Shown here: positions 1-5,260 of the stretch, one piece after another
Position numbering within the stretch: position 1 is the first letter of the stretch
How the letters are laid out: each line of letters starts with the position of its first letter
Assembly: GCA_019242065.1 (NCBI GenBank)
Contig: JAFAWJ010000895.1
Coordinates: forward strand, 1 to 5,260
Length of the DNA: 5,260 bases
Direction of reading: 5' to 3'
Source: Chloroflexota bacterium
Lineage (GTDB): Bacteria; Chloroflexota; UBA6077; CF-72
The notes under the pieces: generated by a model
What the model was told of the DNA's origin: nothing
Seen by the model: only the letters and a program-made list of their open reading frames with translations
Databases searched by the model: none
Translations under genes and position numbers: made by a program

Positions 1-376
1 CCTCGGCGATGCGATCCACACCATGACGCCGCTCCAGGGACTGGGTGGCAACACCGCCTTGCAGGACGCGGCGGTGCTCGCGCACCACCTGGTCCGCGCC
101 GACCGCGGCGAGACGGACGTCCTGTCGACGATCGGCGCGTACGAAGCCGCGATGCGAGATTACGCCTTCGACGCCGTGCAGCGCTCGCTGCGGGTCTCGG
201 AGTCGGTCGCGTCCACGAGCGTGGTCGGTCGCTTGGCCTTCCGCACCGTGCTCGAGGCCGTCAACGCGGTGCCCGCCCTCGGCCGGCTCCTCTTCATGCG
301 CCCCGCTACTCCGCTCGACGGGCTCGACTCACCCGAACGGTCAGCTCGTAAGTCCGCTGAACTCGCGAATGTCTGA
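1..376 (+). CDS. FAD-dependent monooxygenase, C-terminal part (5' end outside window)
   Basis: Only the last 124 or so codons are present; the reading frame is open from base 2 to the TGA at 374-376, so the gene starts before the window. The visible protein opens with LGDAIHTMTP followed by LQGLGGNTALQDA. This is the GD motif and following glycine-rich loop that contacts the FAD ribityl and pyrophosphate in class A flavoprotein monooxygenases (the PHBH, salicylate hydroxylase and TetX group), and it precedes the helix ending AAVLAHHL. Such enzymes use NAD(P)H and O2 to hydroxylate aromatic or polyketide-like substrates in the cytoplasm. The N-terminal GxGxxG nucleotide-binding motif would lie upstream and cannot be checked. 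The tail after the motif is mostly helical and ends in a polar stretch, as usual in this family. The gene is convergent with the minus-strand cluster, so it is a separate transcription unit; a shared pathway is only inferred. The internal ATG at base 23 lies inside the FAD motif and is not a real start. Substrate unknown. Confidence 0.86.
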   Translation, partial: LGDAIHTMTPLQGLGGNTALQDAAVLAHHLVRADRGETDVLSTIGAYEAAMRDYAFDAVQRSLRVSESVASTSVVGRLAFRTVLEAVNAVPALGRLLFMRPATPLDGLDSPERSARKSAELANV

Positions 377-446
377 AAGACTTGTCACGCGGAGGTCCGC
401 TCGAAAACTCCGCCAGACTTGCGACTCGCTGAAAGATTGTGTCACG
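373..446. repeat. Imperfect direct repeat spanning the convergent junction
   Basis: CTGAAAGACTTGTCACG (373-389) recurs as CTGAAAGATTGTGTCACG (429-446). AGACTTG also occurs at 378-384 and 415-421, and GTCCGCT at 352-358 and 395-401. Together they look like a decayed tandem duplication with copies about 37-56 bp apart. The first long copy contains the monooxygenase stop codon and the second contains the Rieske stop codon. No function is assigned. Confidence 0.45.
389..413. terminator. Weak hairpin between convergent genes, possible bidirectional terminator
   Basis: GCGGAG (389-394) pairs with CTCCGC (408-413) across a 13-base loop. It lies in the 65-bp gap between the monooxygenase stop and the Rieske stop, where a shared terminator would be expected. 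Neither strand has a T-run after the stem, so intrinsic termination is doubtful; the placement is the main argument. Confidence 0.3.
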
Positions 447-960
447 AGGTGAGGAGGTCGGCCAGTTCCACCGTTAAGTAGAGGTATCCGTCGTCAACCA
501 CAGTGCCGTAGGTTGGCACCGTATACGGACCCTTCACCCTTCCATCCGCCGCGCTGGCGTTGGCCGTGACAATCATCCTGTTTTTCACCGACTCCAGCTC
601 CGCCACCGGCAGGTCCGCCGGCAGGTCCTCTGGCTCGTCGACTGCCACCGCGTAGCTGCGCACCCGCAGCCGCTGCGGGTCACACCAGGACTGGCCCGTC
701 TTGAGGTCGAACTCCCAGCCGTGCCAGACGCACGTCAGAATTTCTTTGCGGCTCTCGTATTCAAAGGCGCCAGGCGCGTCTGCGCGCAAGGCGCCCCACA
801 GTTTGCCTTCACACAGCGGCGCGCCCTGATGCGGGCAGCGGTTGCGAATCGCATAAAACTCGCCGTCGACGTTGAAGACGCCAATCGAGCGTCCCGCGAT
901 GCGTACGATCTTGCGGCTGCCGGGCGGAATCTCGTCCGCGCGGCCAACCAGGAACTTCAT
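442..960 (-). CDS. Rieske [2Fe-2S] protein, ferredoxin-like with C-terminal extension
   Basis: The 172-residue protein binds a Rieske iron-sulphur cluster and most likely carries electrons to an oxygenase, or serves as an accessory subunit, in the cytoplasm. No signal peptide or membrane segment is visible. The cluster ligands are clear: C42-P-H44 within NRCPHQGAPLCEG, and C77-V-W-H80 within CVWHGWEFDL. The ligand boxes are 32 residues apart (H44 to C77), longer than in compact dioxygenase ferredoxins, owing to an inserted loop at about 53-73. The protein is also longer than the roughly 105-residue ferredoxins: residues from about 118 form an extra tail ending in a probable beta pair (GPYTVPTYG, GYLYLTVEL). 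It lacks the catalytic iron domain of a ring-hydroxylating oxygenase alpha subunit. The ATG at 958-960 follows the upstream amidohydrolase stop by 10 bp and has no good Shine-Dalgarno sequence, so translation is probably coupled to that gene. It is the last gene of the minus-strand cluster. Family assignment is firm; the partner is unknown. Confidence 0.93.
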   Translation of the reverse strand: MKFLVGRADEIPPGSRKIVRIAGRSIGVFNVDGEFYAIRNRCPHQGAPLCEGKLWGALRADAPGAFEYESRKEILTCVWHGWEFDLKTGQSWCDPQRLRVRSYAVAVDEPEDLPADLPVAELESVKNRMIVTANASAADGRVKGPYTVPTYGTVVDDGYLYLTVELADLLTS

Positions 961-970
961 AATGTGAGAA

Positions 971-2056
971 TCAGAGCCCGTACAGCCGGCGGCCGTTGTC
1001 GGCGTAGATTTTCTGCTTCACCTCGTCCGGTAGAAAGTTGGGCACCGCAAAGTCCGGGTCGTCACTGTCCCAGTGCGGATAGTCGCTGGCAAACAGGATG
1101 TGGTCCACCATGTCGCCAAAGTGCTCCATCAACTGGAGGAACTGCTGCGGTTTATGGGGTTCTTCCACCGGCTGCGTCGTGAGCCACACGTGCTCGCGAA
1201 TGTACTCCGACGGCAGCCGCTTCAGGTGAGGTACCTCACTCTTCAGCAGCGACCACGCGGCGTCCATGCGCCACATCAGCGACGGAATCCAGCCGAAGCC
1301 GTTCTCTACCGACACCAGCTTGAGGTCAGGAAAGTGCTCGAAGACGCCTTCGGTGACCAGCGAGACGATATTGGCTTGCATCGCCTGAGCCGGACCGACA
1401 TGGTCCTCTAGATAAAAGGATGCCGGACCGGTACCCGTGATCGGATTGCCGTACGAACCGAACGCGTGGGACATGATGTGCAGGCCGTTTCTGGCGGCTG
1501 CTTCGTAAATCGGCCAGTACTTGCGGCGACCCATCGGCTCCTGTGGACGTCCCGAAAACTGGATCTGGACGAAGCGCTTGTCGTGCGCCAGGCGCTCGAT
1601 CTCGGCCACCGACGCCTGCGGGTCCTCGTGGGCGATGGTCAGCGAGGCGCGCAGACGCGGCTCCTTGTCGAGCCAGTCTTCGACCTGCCAGTCGTTGACC
1701 GCGGTCGCCAGCGCGGCGCCGAGCTCGAGGTTCATCTGGCGCGAGGCTGGATTGAGCGGGATGCAGATGGCGTGGGCCACGTTGTACGGATCGAGGTAGT
1801 CCTTCGCCGAATGGCCGACCTCGGAGCCACTGACCCGGCCGGACGGCGGGCGCGCGTCTTCGCGGTGGTCCATGAAGCGCGGGTAGTAGGCGCCCTGCGG
1901 TCCGCGCATGCCGTGAGTCTCGATGTGCGCTTGCCAGCGGTGAGACAGGTACGGGTACAGGTCCTTGATCGAGTTGAGCTCGTTGTGGAAATCACCGTCG
2001 ATCAGGGCCGGCCGAGCCCGCAGCCGCGCCTCCGAGCGGGTCAATGTCTGGACCAT
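971..2056 (-). CDS. Amidohydrolase-superfamily metal-dependent hydrolase or decarboxylase (intact ligands)
   Basis: This 361-residue protein belongs to the Amidohydro_2 (ACMSD-like) TIM-barrel group, cytoplasmic enzymes that use one divalent metal to hydrolyse or decarboxylate small, often aromatic, acids. The expected metal residues can be read: the strand-1 motif D22-F-H24 (IDGDFHNEL), H193 and H197 in GLHIMSH, and D325 in LFASDYPHWD with H328 and D330 just after. E251 (SVENG) is another commonly conserved acid. The length is normal for the family. The ATG at 2054-2056 was chosen because AGGGAGGAG lies at 2067-2075, ten bases upstream, and because it places IDGDFH about 20 residues in; the longer TTG start at 2146 would add 30 unconvincing residues. 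It is preceded by a 154-bp spacer with candidate control sites and followed 10 bp later by the Rieske gene. It is clearly paralogous to the gene upstream, sharing NDWQ, WLDKEPRLRAS, PSEYIREHV and the C-terminal LYGL. Exact reaction unknown. Confidence 0.93.
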   Translation of the reverse strand: MVQTLTRSEARLRARPALIDGDFHNELNSIKDLYPYLSHRWQAHIETHGMRGPQGAYYPRFMDHREDARPPSGRVSGSEVGHSAKDYLDPYNVAHAICIPLNPASRQMNLELGAALATAVNDWQVEDWLDKEPRLRASLTIAHEDPQASVAEIERLAHDKRFVQIQFSGRPQEPMGRRKYWPIYEAAARNGLHIMSHAFGSYGNPITGTGPASFYLEDHVGPAQAMQANIVSLVTEGVFEHFPDLKLVSVENGFGWIPSLMWRMDAAWSLLKSEVPHLKRLPSEYIREHVWLTTQPVEEPHKPQQFLQLMEHFGDMVDHILFASDYPHWDSDDPDFAVPNFLPDEVKQKIYADNGRRLYGL

Positions 2057-2066
2057 TGAAAAGAGT

Positions 2067-2075
2067 CTCCTCCCT
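2067..2075 (-). promoter_or_regulatory. Strong ribosome binding site that fixes the start at 2056
   Basis: On the minus strand this reads AGGGAGGAG, with ten bases before the ATG at 2056. It is the best Shine-Dalgarno sequence in the window and decides against the upstream TTG start at 2146. Confidence 0.75.
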
Positions 2076-2094
2076 ACAGCGTACGCCACCCCGC

Positions 2095-2107
2095 GAGGGT
2101 CGTTAAG
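2095..2107. repeat. 13-bp direct repeat, promoter-downstream copy (possible operator half)
   Basis: The plus strand reads GAGGGTCGTTAAG. It matches 12 of 13 bases of the copy at 2148-2160. The start-to-start distance is 53 bp, about five helical turns. It lies between the candidate -10 (2118-2123) and the ribosome binding site of the amidohydrolase gene, where a bound protein would block transcription. Confidence 0.45.
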
Positions 2108-2117
2108 AAGGTAGTGG

Positions 2118-2146
2118 GTAGTACCAGTCTTTCTACCGAGTGACAA
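2118..2146 (-). promoter_or_regulatory. Candidate promoter for the amidohydrolase-Rieske pair
   Basis: On the minus strand, TTGTCA (2141-2146; 5 of 6 to the -35 consensus) is followed after 17 bases by TACTAC (2118-2123; only 3 of 6 to the -10 consensus). The position, about 60 bp before the start codon, is suitable. An alternative is TTGTCG (2190-2195), 18 bases, then TACAAC (2166-2171), which would put the palindrome in the spacer. Both are weak matches and alien promoter preferences are likely. Confidence 0.28.
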
Positions 2147-2147
2147 A

Positions 2148-2160
2148 GAGGGTCGCTAAG
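2148..2160. repeat. 13-bp direct repeat, promoter-upstream copy (possible operator half)
   Basis: The plus strand reads GAGGGTCGCTAAG, differing at one base from the copy at 2095-2107. It abuts the candidate -35 at 2141-2146, so the two copies bracket the putative promoter. No third copy was noticed elsewhere in the window. Confidence 0.45.
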
Positions 2161-2168
2161 GTGGGGTT

Positions 2169-2185
2169 GTAGGGGTCTCCCCTAC
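2169..2185. promoter_or_regulatory. Perfect inverted repeat, 7-bp arms with 3-bp centre
   Basis: GTAGGGG and CCCCTAC flank a TCT centre. It lies 25 bp past the stop codon of the degenerate amidohydrolase. It could be a transcript hairpin (terminator or 3'-end stabiliser) or a dimeric repressor site. After the stem the minus-strand transcript reads AACCCCACC, with no U-run, so it is not a standard intrinsic terminator. Confidence 0.5.
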
Positions 2186-2210
2186 CGTTCGACAAGGCCA
2201 AAGCTGTCAG

Positions 2211-3305
2211 TCACATTGCGAGTCCGTACAGCGCCCTGGCGTTGTCACCACGAATCTTGTCGGCGACCGACGGCGGCAGGTGCCGCAGCAGGGCCGCCTC
2301 GGGCTCGGCGCTGTGCACCCGCGGATAGTGACTGGCGTACATCAGCATGTCCTCCGAGCCAAGCTGCTCCACGACATCCAGCAGCTGCTGCACCTCCCCA
2401 GGCGCGTCCAGCGGCTGGATCGTCAGCCGCACGTGCTCGCGGATGTACTCCGACGGCGCGCGCCTGACCCATGGCACCAAACGCCGCAAGTTGCGCCACT
2501 CCTTGTCGAAGCGCCACATGTGCGCCGGCAGCCAGGTGAACCCCGACTCGACGAGTGCCACACGCACCGACGGAAACTGATCGAACACCCCCTCGGCGAC
2601 AATATTGGTCAACTGGCTGGCGAAGTTGAAAGCAGCCCCCACGTACTCCTCGTAGAAATACGAAGGCCACCCGGAGGGCGTGGGAGGATTCCCCGGCACT
2701 CCGCCAAACTGGATCGCCGCCACCAGGTTGTGGCGAGCCAGCGCCTCCCACACCGGGTGATACAGTCGGCTGCCCAGCGGCCGCTCGGTCCGCACCGGCA
2801 ACGCGACCTGGACAAAGCCAGGGTGATCGGCGACCCGCTCGATCTCCTCGGCCGCCTGGGCCGGCAACTGGATCGGGACCACAATCGAAGCGCGCAGCCG
2901 AGGCTCCTTGTCCAGCCACTCGGCGATCTGCCAGTCGTTGAAGGCGCGCGCGAACGCGATGGCGGCGTCCGGATTATGAAGACCGTCCACCGGGTACGCC
3001 GAACACAGGACCGCGAAGTCGACGTGCGGTTCGTCCAGCACCTGGCGGCGGACCATGTCCAGGTCGGACGCGGCCGGGATCACGCTCGGCACATTGGCGG
3101 CCGGGCGGCCTTCGGCAGGCTGGTAATCGGCGGGCGGCGCGGGCCGACTGCCAGCGCGCGCGGCGACCGGCGAAGTCGGCGGGTAGTAAAACTCGGTCGG
3201 GCCCTTGAACATCGTGTTTTGCACGTGTTCGATCCAGTACGGCGGCAGGTGCGGGAACAGGGCCCTGGTCGAGGGCACGTCATTGTGGACCGCGGCGTCG
3301 ATCAC
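2211..3305 (-). CDS. Amidohydrolase-superfamily paralogue lacking most metal ligands (probable pseudoenzyme)
   Basis: This 364-residue protein aligns along its length with the neighbouring 361-residue amidohydrolase: NDWQ at 123-126, WLDKEPRLRAS at 130-140, E253 in LVESGF, PSEYIREHV at 284-292 and LYGL near the end. The family's metal residues are largely gone. The strand-1 D-x-H has become A5-V-H7, the strand-5 H193 and H197 equivalents are V195 and Q199, and the strand-8 ASDYPHWD is ASHYPRVH, replacing the key aspartate by H326. A TIM-barrel fold is expected; catalysis by the usual mechanism is not. It may be a regulatory or structural partner of the intact paralogue, or use a different chemistry. 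The start is the GTG at 3303-3305, preceded by GGGGAG four bases upstream. It is the only usual start codon after the in-frame stop of the preceding gene, so the N-terminus is about 17 residues shorter than in the paralogue. The gap to the solute-binding gene is 33 bp. The reading frame is undamaged, so it is not a pseudogene. Confidence 0.9.
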   Translation of the reverse strand: MIDAAVHNDVPSTRALFPHLPPYWIEHVQNTMFKGPTEFYYPPTSPVAARAGSRPAPPADYQPAEGRPAANVPSVIPAASDLDMVRRQVLDEPHVDFAVLCSAYPVDGLHNPDAAIAFARAFNDWQIAEWLDKEPRLRASIVVPIQLPAQAAEEIERVADHPGFVQVALPVRTERPLGSRLYHPVWEALARHNLVAAIQFGGVPGNPPTPSGWPSYFYEEYVGAAFNFASQLTNIVAEGVFDQFPSVRVALVESGFTWLPAHMWRFDKEWRNLRRLVPWVRRAPSEYIREHVRLTIQPLDAPGEVQQLLDVVEQLGSEDMLMYASHYPRVHSAEPEAALLRHLPPSVADKIRGDNARALYGLAM

Positions 3306-3338
3306 TGGGCTCCCCGTGCGCCCAGGATAACGCGCGTC

Positions 3339-5015
3339 TCAGCCGCTGGCGAGGGCGTCCGAGAACTCCTTGCGCATCTGGTCGCCGCCGTTGGTGCGCC
3401 AGTCGCTGACGATCTGGTCGAAGTCGCTCAGCGGGCGGCGGCCAACCAGGACGTCCGCCATGCCGTCGTTGAGCGTATTGGCCAGCGCCACGCCCTTGGT
3501 GGCCGCCGTGACCGACACGGCCCCAAAGGTCGGGTCGGCGACTCCCGCGGGCAGCACGGCGTGCTCGGCGGATGTGCCGATCTGCCCGTAGGCGGGCAAA
3601 TCGGGCGCGAAGAAGACAAACGGGTGCTGCGCCGTATATTTCCACGGCACATAGTTGGCGTCCGAATTGCTGCGCGGCGTCAGTTGCAGCGTGCCCGAAT
3701 CGTCAAAGGTGTAGTCGACGTTGTTGACGCCGTAGCTCAGCAGCAAATCCTCCTGACTGCCGAACGGCGCGGCCAGCCAGTTGGCGATGCGCAGCAGCTC
3801 TTTGAGCCGATCCGGTGAGGCCTTTTTGAAGGCGATGGTGCCGCCATACCCGCCGATGGTGAAAAACTGCGGTTTCTGGCCGTCGGTCGCGGCAAACAGC
3901 GGCAGCAATTTAAAGTCGATCGGCGGCGTGGCGCGCTGGCCCTGGCGCAGATTGTCCTGCCAGCCATTGAACGTATCGTTGAAGATTGCGAATTTATTGG
4001 CCTGGAAATCCGTGCGCGTAATGGTGGACTGCGAATCCGGATGAAAGACGCCCGCGCTCCACAGATCGCGAACGTACGCAGCCGCCGCTTTGTACTCCGG
4101 TGTCTCGTACGCACTGGTGAGTGACCCGTTCGACTCCAGCCGCCAGTTGTTGGGGGCGCCGAACATGGCTGAGAAATACGGCAGGAACAGTGTTGGACCT
4201 CCACCGCCGATGCCGTAGAAGTTCTGCTGCGGATGCGTTAATGCTTGAAGAATGCGCTTGAAGTCGTCGGCGTTTTTCGGAACGTAGTCCTGACCAATCG
4301 CCTGGTCGTACACGGTCGCGTTTTTCAACGAGACCATGCCCGCCAGCGTGCGATGGAATGGCACCATGTACAGCTTGCCCTGGTAGGCGCAACCAGCGTT
4401 CTTCCACGTTGCGGTCGGGATCGCCGCGAGATTGGGGTAGTCCTTCGCGGCGTCGCCGCCGAGATACGGCGTCAGGTCGGCGGCCTGGGCCTGGAGGAAC
4501 TGCTGGCCGCCGGGCACGAACGACACGGCGGTCGAACCCGGGACGATGGTGACGAACGAGATGATGTCTGGCAGGTCGTTGCCGGCCATGATCGTGGCGA
4601 GCTTGGCCGGGTAGTCCGGAACGGCCGCGATCGAGTACTGCATGTTGGCATTCAGCGCCGTGTTGACCGCTTGCCACGCCGGATTCTGTTCATAGACGGT
4701 CGGCAGCGGCAGGGCCGCCTCGGTGAAGATGCTGACGGGTCCGCCGGACCCCGGCGGCGTCGCGGGCATCGACGGCGCTGGATTCGAGGGATAGCGCGTA
4801 AAGCCGTTGCAGTACATCGCACCCCCCGCCGGAAAATCGGGCGTTGGCCCGTTGGAGCTCGGCGCGTACGTCGGCAGGACGCTCGCGTTCGAGGCCGTGC
4901 CGCTGGCCGACGTGGGACTCGCCGTCGGACCCTGTGGCACGGGCAGGGCGCACGCGGCGAGCAGCGAGGTCGCCACGACCGCGCCGCCGACCTCGATCAG
5001 CTCACGTCGATTCAT
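3339..5015 (-). CDS. Extracellular solute-binding lipoprotein, ABC transporter (family 1, LplA-like)
   Basis: This 558-residue protein is a substrate-capturing lipoprotein for an ABC importer. Its N-terminus shows twin arginines (MNRREL), a short hydrophobic stretch at about 9-20 and the lipobox LAAC, giving lipidated C22. The twin arginines make Tat export possible, though Sec is not excluded. Residues 23-95 are a Pro/Ser/Thr/Gly-rich tether. The binding domain follows with features of large family 1 binding proteins: MAGNDLPDI at 143-151, ADLTPYL at 179-185, GKLYMVPF at 213-220 and an aromatic-rich remainder with repeated Trp, Phe and Tyr suited to a sugar or other organic ligand. The ATG at 5013-5015 was chosen over an upstream GTG at 5063 because it starts the signal peptide directly and has GAGG seven bases upstream. 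Its start overlaps the stop of the MetE-like gene (ATGA). No permease or ATPase gene lies beside it on the side visible here. The ligand cannot be named. Confidence 0.93.
   Translation of the reverse strand: MNRRELIEVGGAVVATSLLAACALPVPQGPTASPTSASGTASNASVLPTYAPSSNGPTPDFPAGGAMYCNGFTRYPSNPAPSMPATPPGSGGPVSIFTEAALPLPTVYEQNPAWQAVNTALNANMQYSIAAVPDYPAKLATIMAGNDLPDIISFVTIVPGSTAVSFVPGGQQFLQAQAADLTPYLGGDAAKDYPNLAAIPTATWKNAGCAYQGKLYMVPFHRTLAGMVSLKNATVYDQAIGQDYVPKNADDFKRILQALTHPQQNFYGIGGGGPTLFLPYFSAMFGAPNNWRLESNGSLTSAYETPEYKAAAAYVRDLWSAGVFHPDSQSTITRTDFQANKFAIFNDTFNGWQDNLRQGQRATPPIDFKLLPLFAATDGQKPQFFTIGGYGGTIAFKKASPDRLKELLRIANWLAAPFGSQEDLLLSYGVNNVDYTFDDSGTLQLTPRSNSDANYVPWKYTAQHPFVFFAPDLPAYGQIGTSAEHAVLPAGVADPTFGAVSVTAATKGVALANTLNDGMADVLVGRRPLSDFDQIVSDWRTNGGDQMRKEFSDALASG
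5012..5015 (-). other. ATGA start/stop overlap coupling the MetE-like and lipoprotein genes
   Basis: The last base pairs of the methyltransferase (TGA, 5014-5012) and the start of the lipoprotein (ATG, 5015-5013) share four bases. Such overlaps usually mean translational coupling and one transcript, which ties the methyltransferase to the transport and amidohydrolase genes. Confidence 0.85.
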
Positions 5016-5260
5016 CTCCAGACCTCGTCCGCCACCTGCTGGATCACGGCGAGCTTGCCCCACTGCTGCTCCTCGGTCAGCGCCGAGCCGAAGCCGCAGC
5101 GCGGGCAGATCGCCAGTTGCTCGAGCGGCAGATAGCGCGTCGCATCCTCGAGGCGCTGCTCGAGGTACTCGGGCGTTTCGACGTCGCCGTGGTTGCTGAC
5201 CAGACCGAGCACCGCCACTTTGTTGGAGGGCATGAAGTGGAGTGGTTCGAGCGACCCCGC
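5012..5260 (-). CDS. Cobalamin-independent methionine synthase (MetE)-like methyltransferase, C-terminal part
   Basis: Only the last 82 codons are present; the frame stays open to the window edge, so the start lies beyond 5260. The protein shows the C-terminal signature of the MetE catalytic barrel: a hydrophobic strand VAVLGLVSNHGD, then ETPEYLEQRLEDATRYLPLEQL, then LAICPRCGFGSAL. The cysteine in CGF is the usual C-terminal zinc ligand that activates a thiol (homocysteine in MetE). The end reads VWR, close to the usual end of the family. Members include true methionine synthases, short archaeal-type MetE proteins that take methyl groups from other donors, and epoxyalkane:coenzyme M transferases. 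The visible part cannot separate these. Given the operon with a transporter component and amidohydrolases, a role in methyl-group or thiol transfer during catabolism is possible, but this is inference. The internal ATG at 5233 is not the start, since the upstream codons continue the family pattern (PLHF before it). Confidence 0.87.
   Translation of the reverse strand, partial: AGSLEPLHFMPSNKVAVLGLVSNHGDVETPEYLEQRLEDATRYLPLEQLAICPRCGFGSALTEEQQWGKLAVIQQVADEVWR

Noticed and set aside
1466..2059. Plus-strand open frame opposite the intact amidohydrolase
   Set aside because: No domain or motif; composition is that of an antisense frame of a GC-rich gene.
2057..2146. N-terminal extension of the intact amidohydrolase to a TTG at 2146
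   Set aside because: The added 30 residues have no family similarity, cover the candidate promoter, and the ATG at 2056 has a strong ribosome binding site.
2169..2185. Calling the palindrome a definite rho-independent terminator
   Set aside because: No U-run follows the stem in the transcript direction, so it is listed as a regulatory inverted repeat of unknown role.
2280..3818. Long plus-strand open frame (512 codons) opposite the amidohydrolase and lipoprotein genes
   Set aside because: It is rich in Arg, His and Val with no recognisable domain, crosses two well-supported minus-strand genes and their spacer, and is the usual antisense by-product of high-GC codon use.
5016..5063. N-terminal extension of the lipoprotein to a GTG at 5063
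   Set aside because: It would put 16 polar residues before a normal lipoprotein signal peptide; the ATG at 5015 with GAGG upstream is better.
4245..5135. Plus-strand open frame opposite the lipoprotein gene
   Set aside because: Arg/Gly-rich low-complexity translation, antisense to a protein with clear signal peptide and family motifs.
3339..5260. Riboswitch linked to the MetE-like gene
   Set aside because: The gene's upstream region is outside the window, and the junctions visible here are too short for a riboswitch.

Overview
The window is GC-rich and looks like one end of a catabolic or accessory gene cluster from a high-GC, probably soil-type bacterium. The lineage cannot be fixed from the sequence. 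The Tat- or Sec-type lipoprotein binding protein of the LplA-like class, the short single-domain-type MetE homologue and the amidohydrolase/Rieske pairing would fit Chloroflexota or Actinomycetota, but that is inference. It is densely coding: the longest gene-free stretch is 154 bp (2057-2210). I see no tRNA, rRNA, CRISPR, insertion sequence or origin.

Layout: (1) 1-376, plus strand, the C-terminal end of an FAD-dependent aromatic-ring-type monooxygenase cut by the window edge. (2) 377-441, a short convergent junction with imperfect repeats and a weak hairpin. (3) 442-5260, five minus-strand genes all pointing the same way. In transcription order these are the 3' end of a cobalamin-independent methionine synthase (MetE)-like methyltransferase (5012-5260, partial), an extracellular solute-binding lipoprotein (3339-5015), an amidohydrolase paralogue that has lost most metal ligands (2211-3305), an amidohydrolase with intact ligands (971-2056), and a Rieske [2Fe-2S] protein (442-960).

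The first three minus-strand genes are tightly packed: a 4-bp ATGA overlap, then a 33-bp gap. The last two are 10 bp apart. Between these blocks lies a 154-bp spacer with a perfect 7-bp-arm palindrome, two 13-bp direct repeats 53 bp apart, and a candidate promoter lying between the repeats. The best reading is an operon with an internal, possibly regulated, promoter ahead of the active amidohydrolase and Rieske gene.

Working model (inference): the lipoprotein captures an organic substrate outside the cell. The amidohydrolase pair, one catalytic-looking and one degenerate, performs a hydrolytic or decarboxylating step. The Rieske protein supplies electrons to an oxygenase encoded outside the window. 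The neighbouring FAD monooxygenase and MetE-like methyltransferase would fit breakdown of a methylated or aromatic compound. The substrate is unknown. The most unusual point is the tandem pair in which one member keeps the fold but lacks the expected metal-binding residues.
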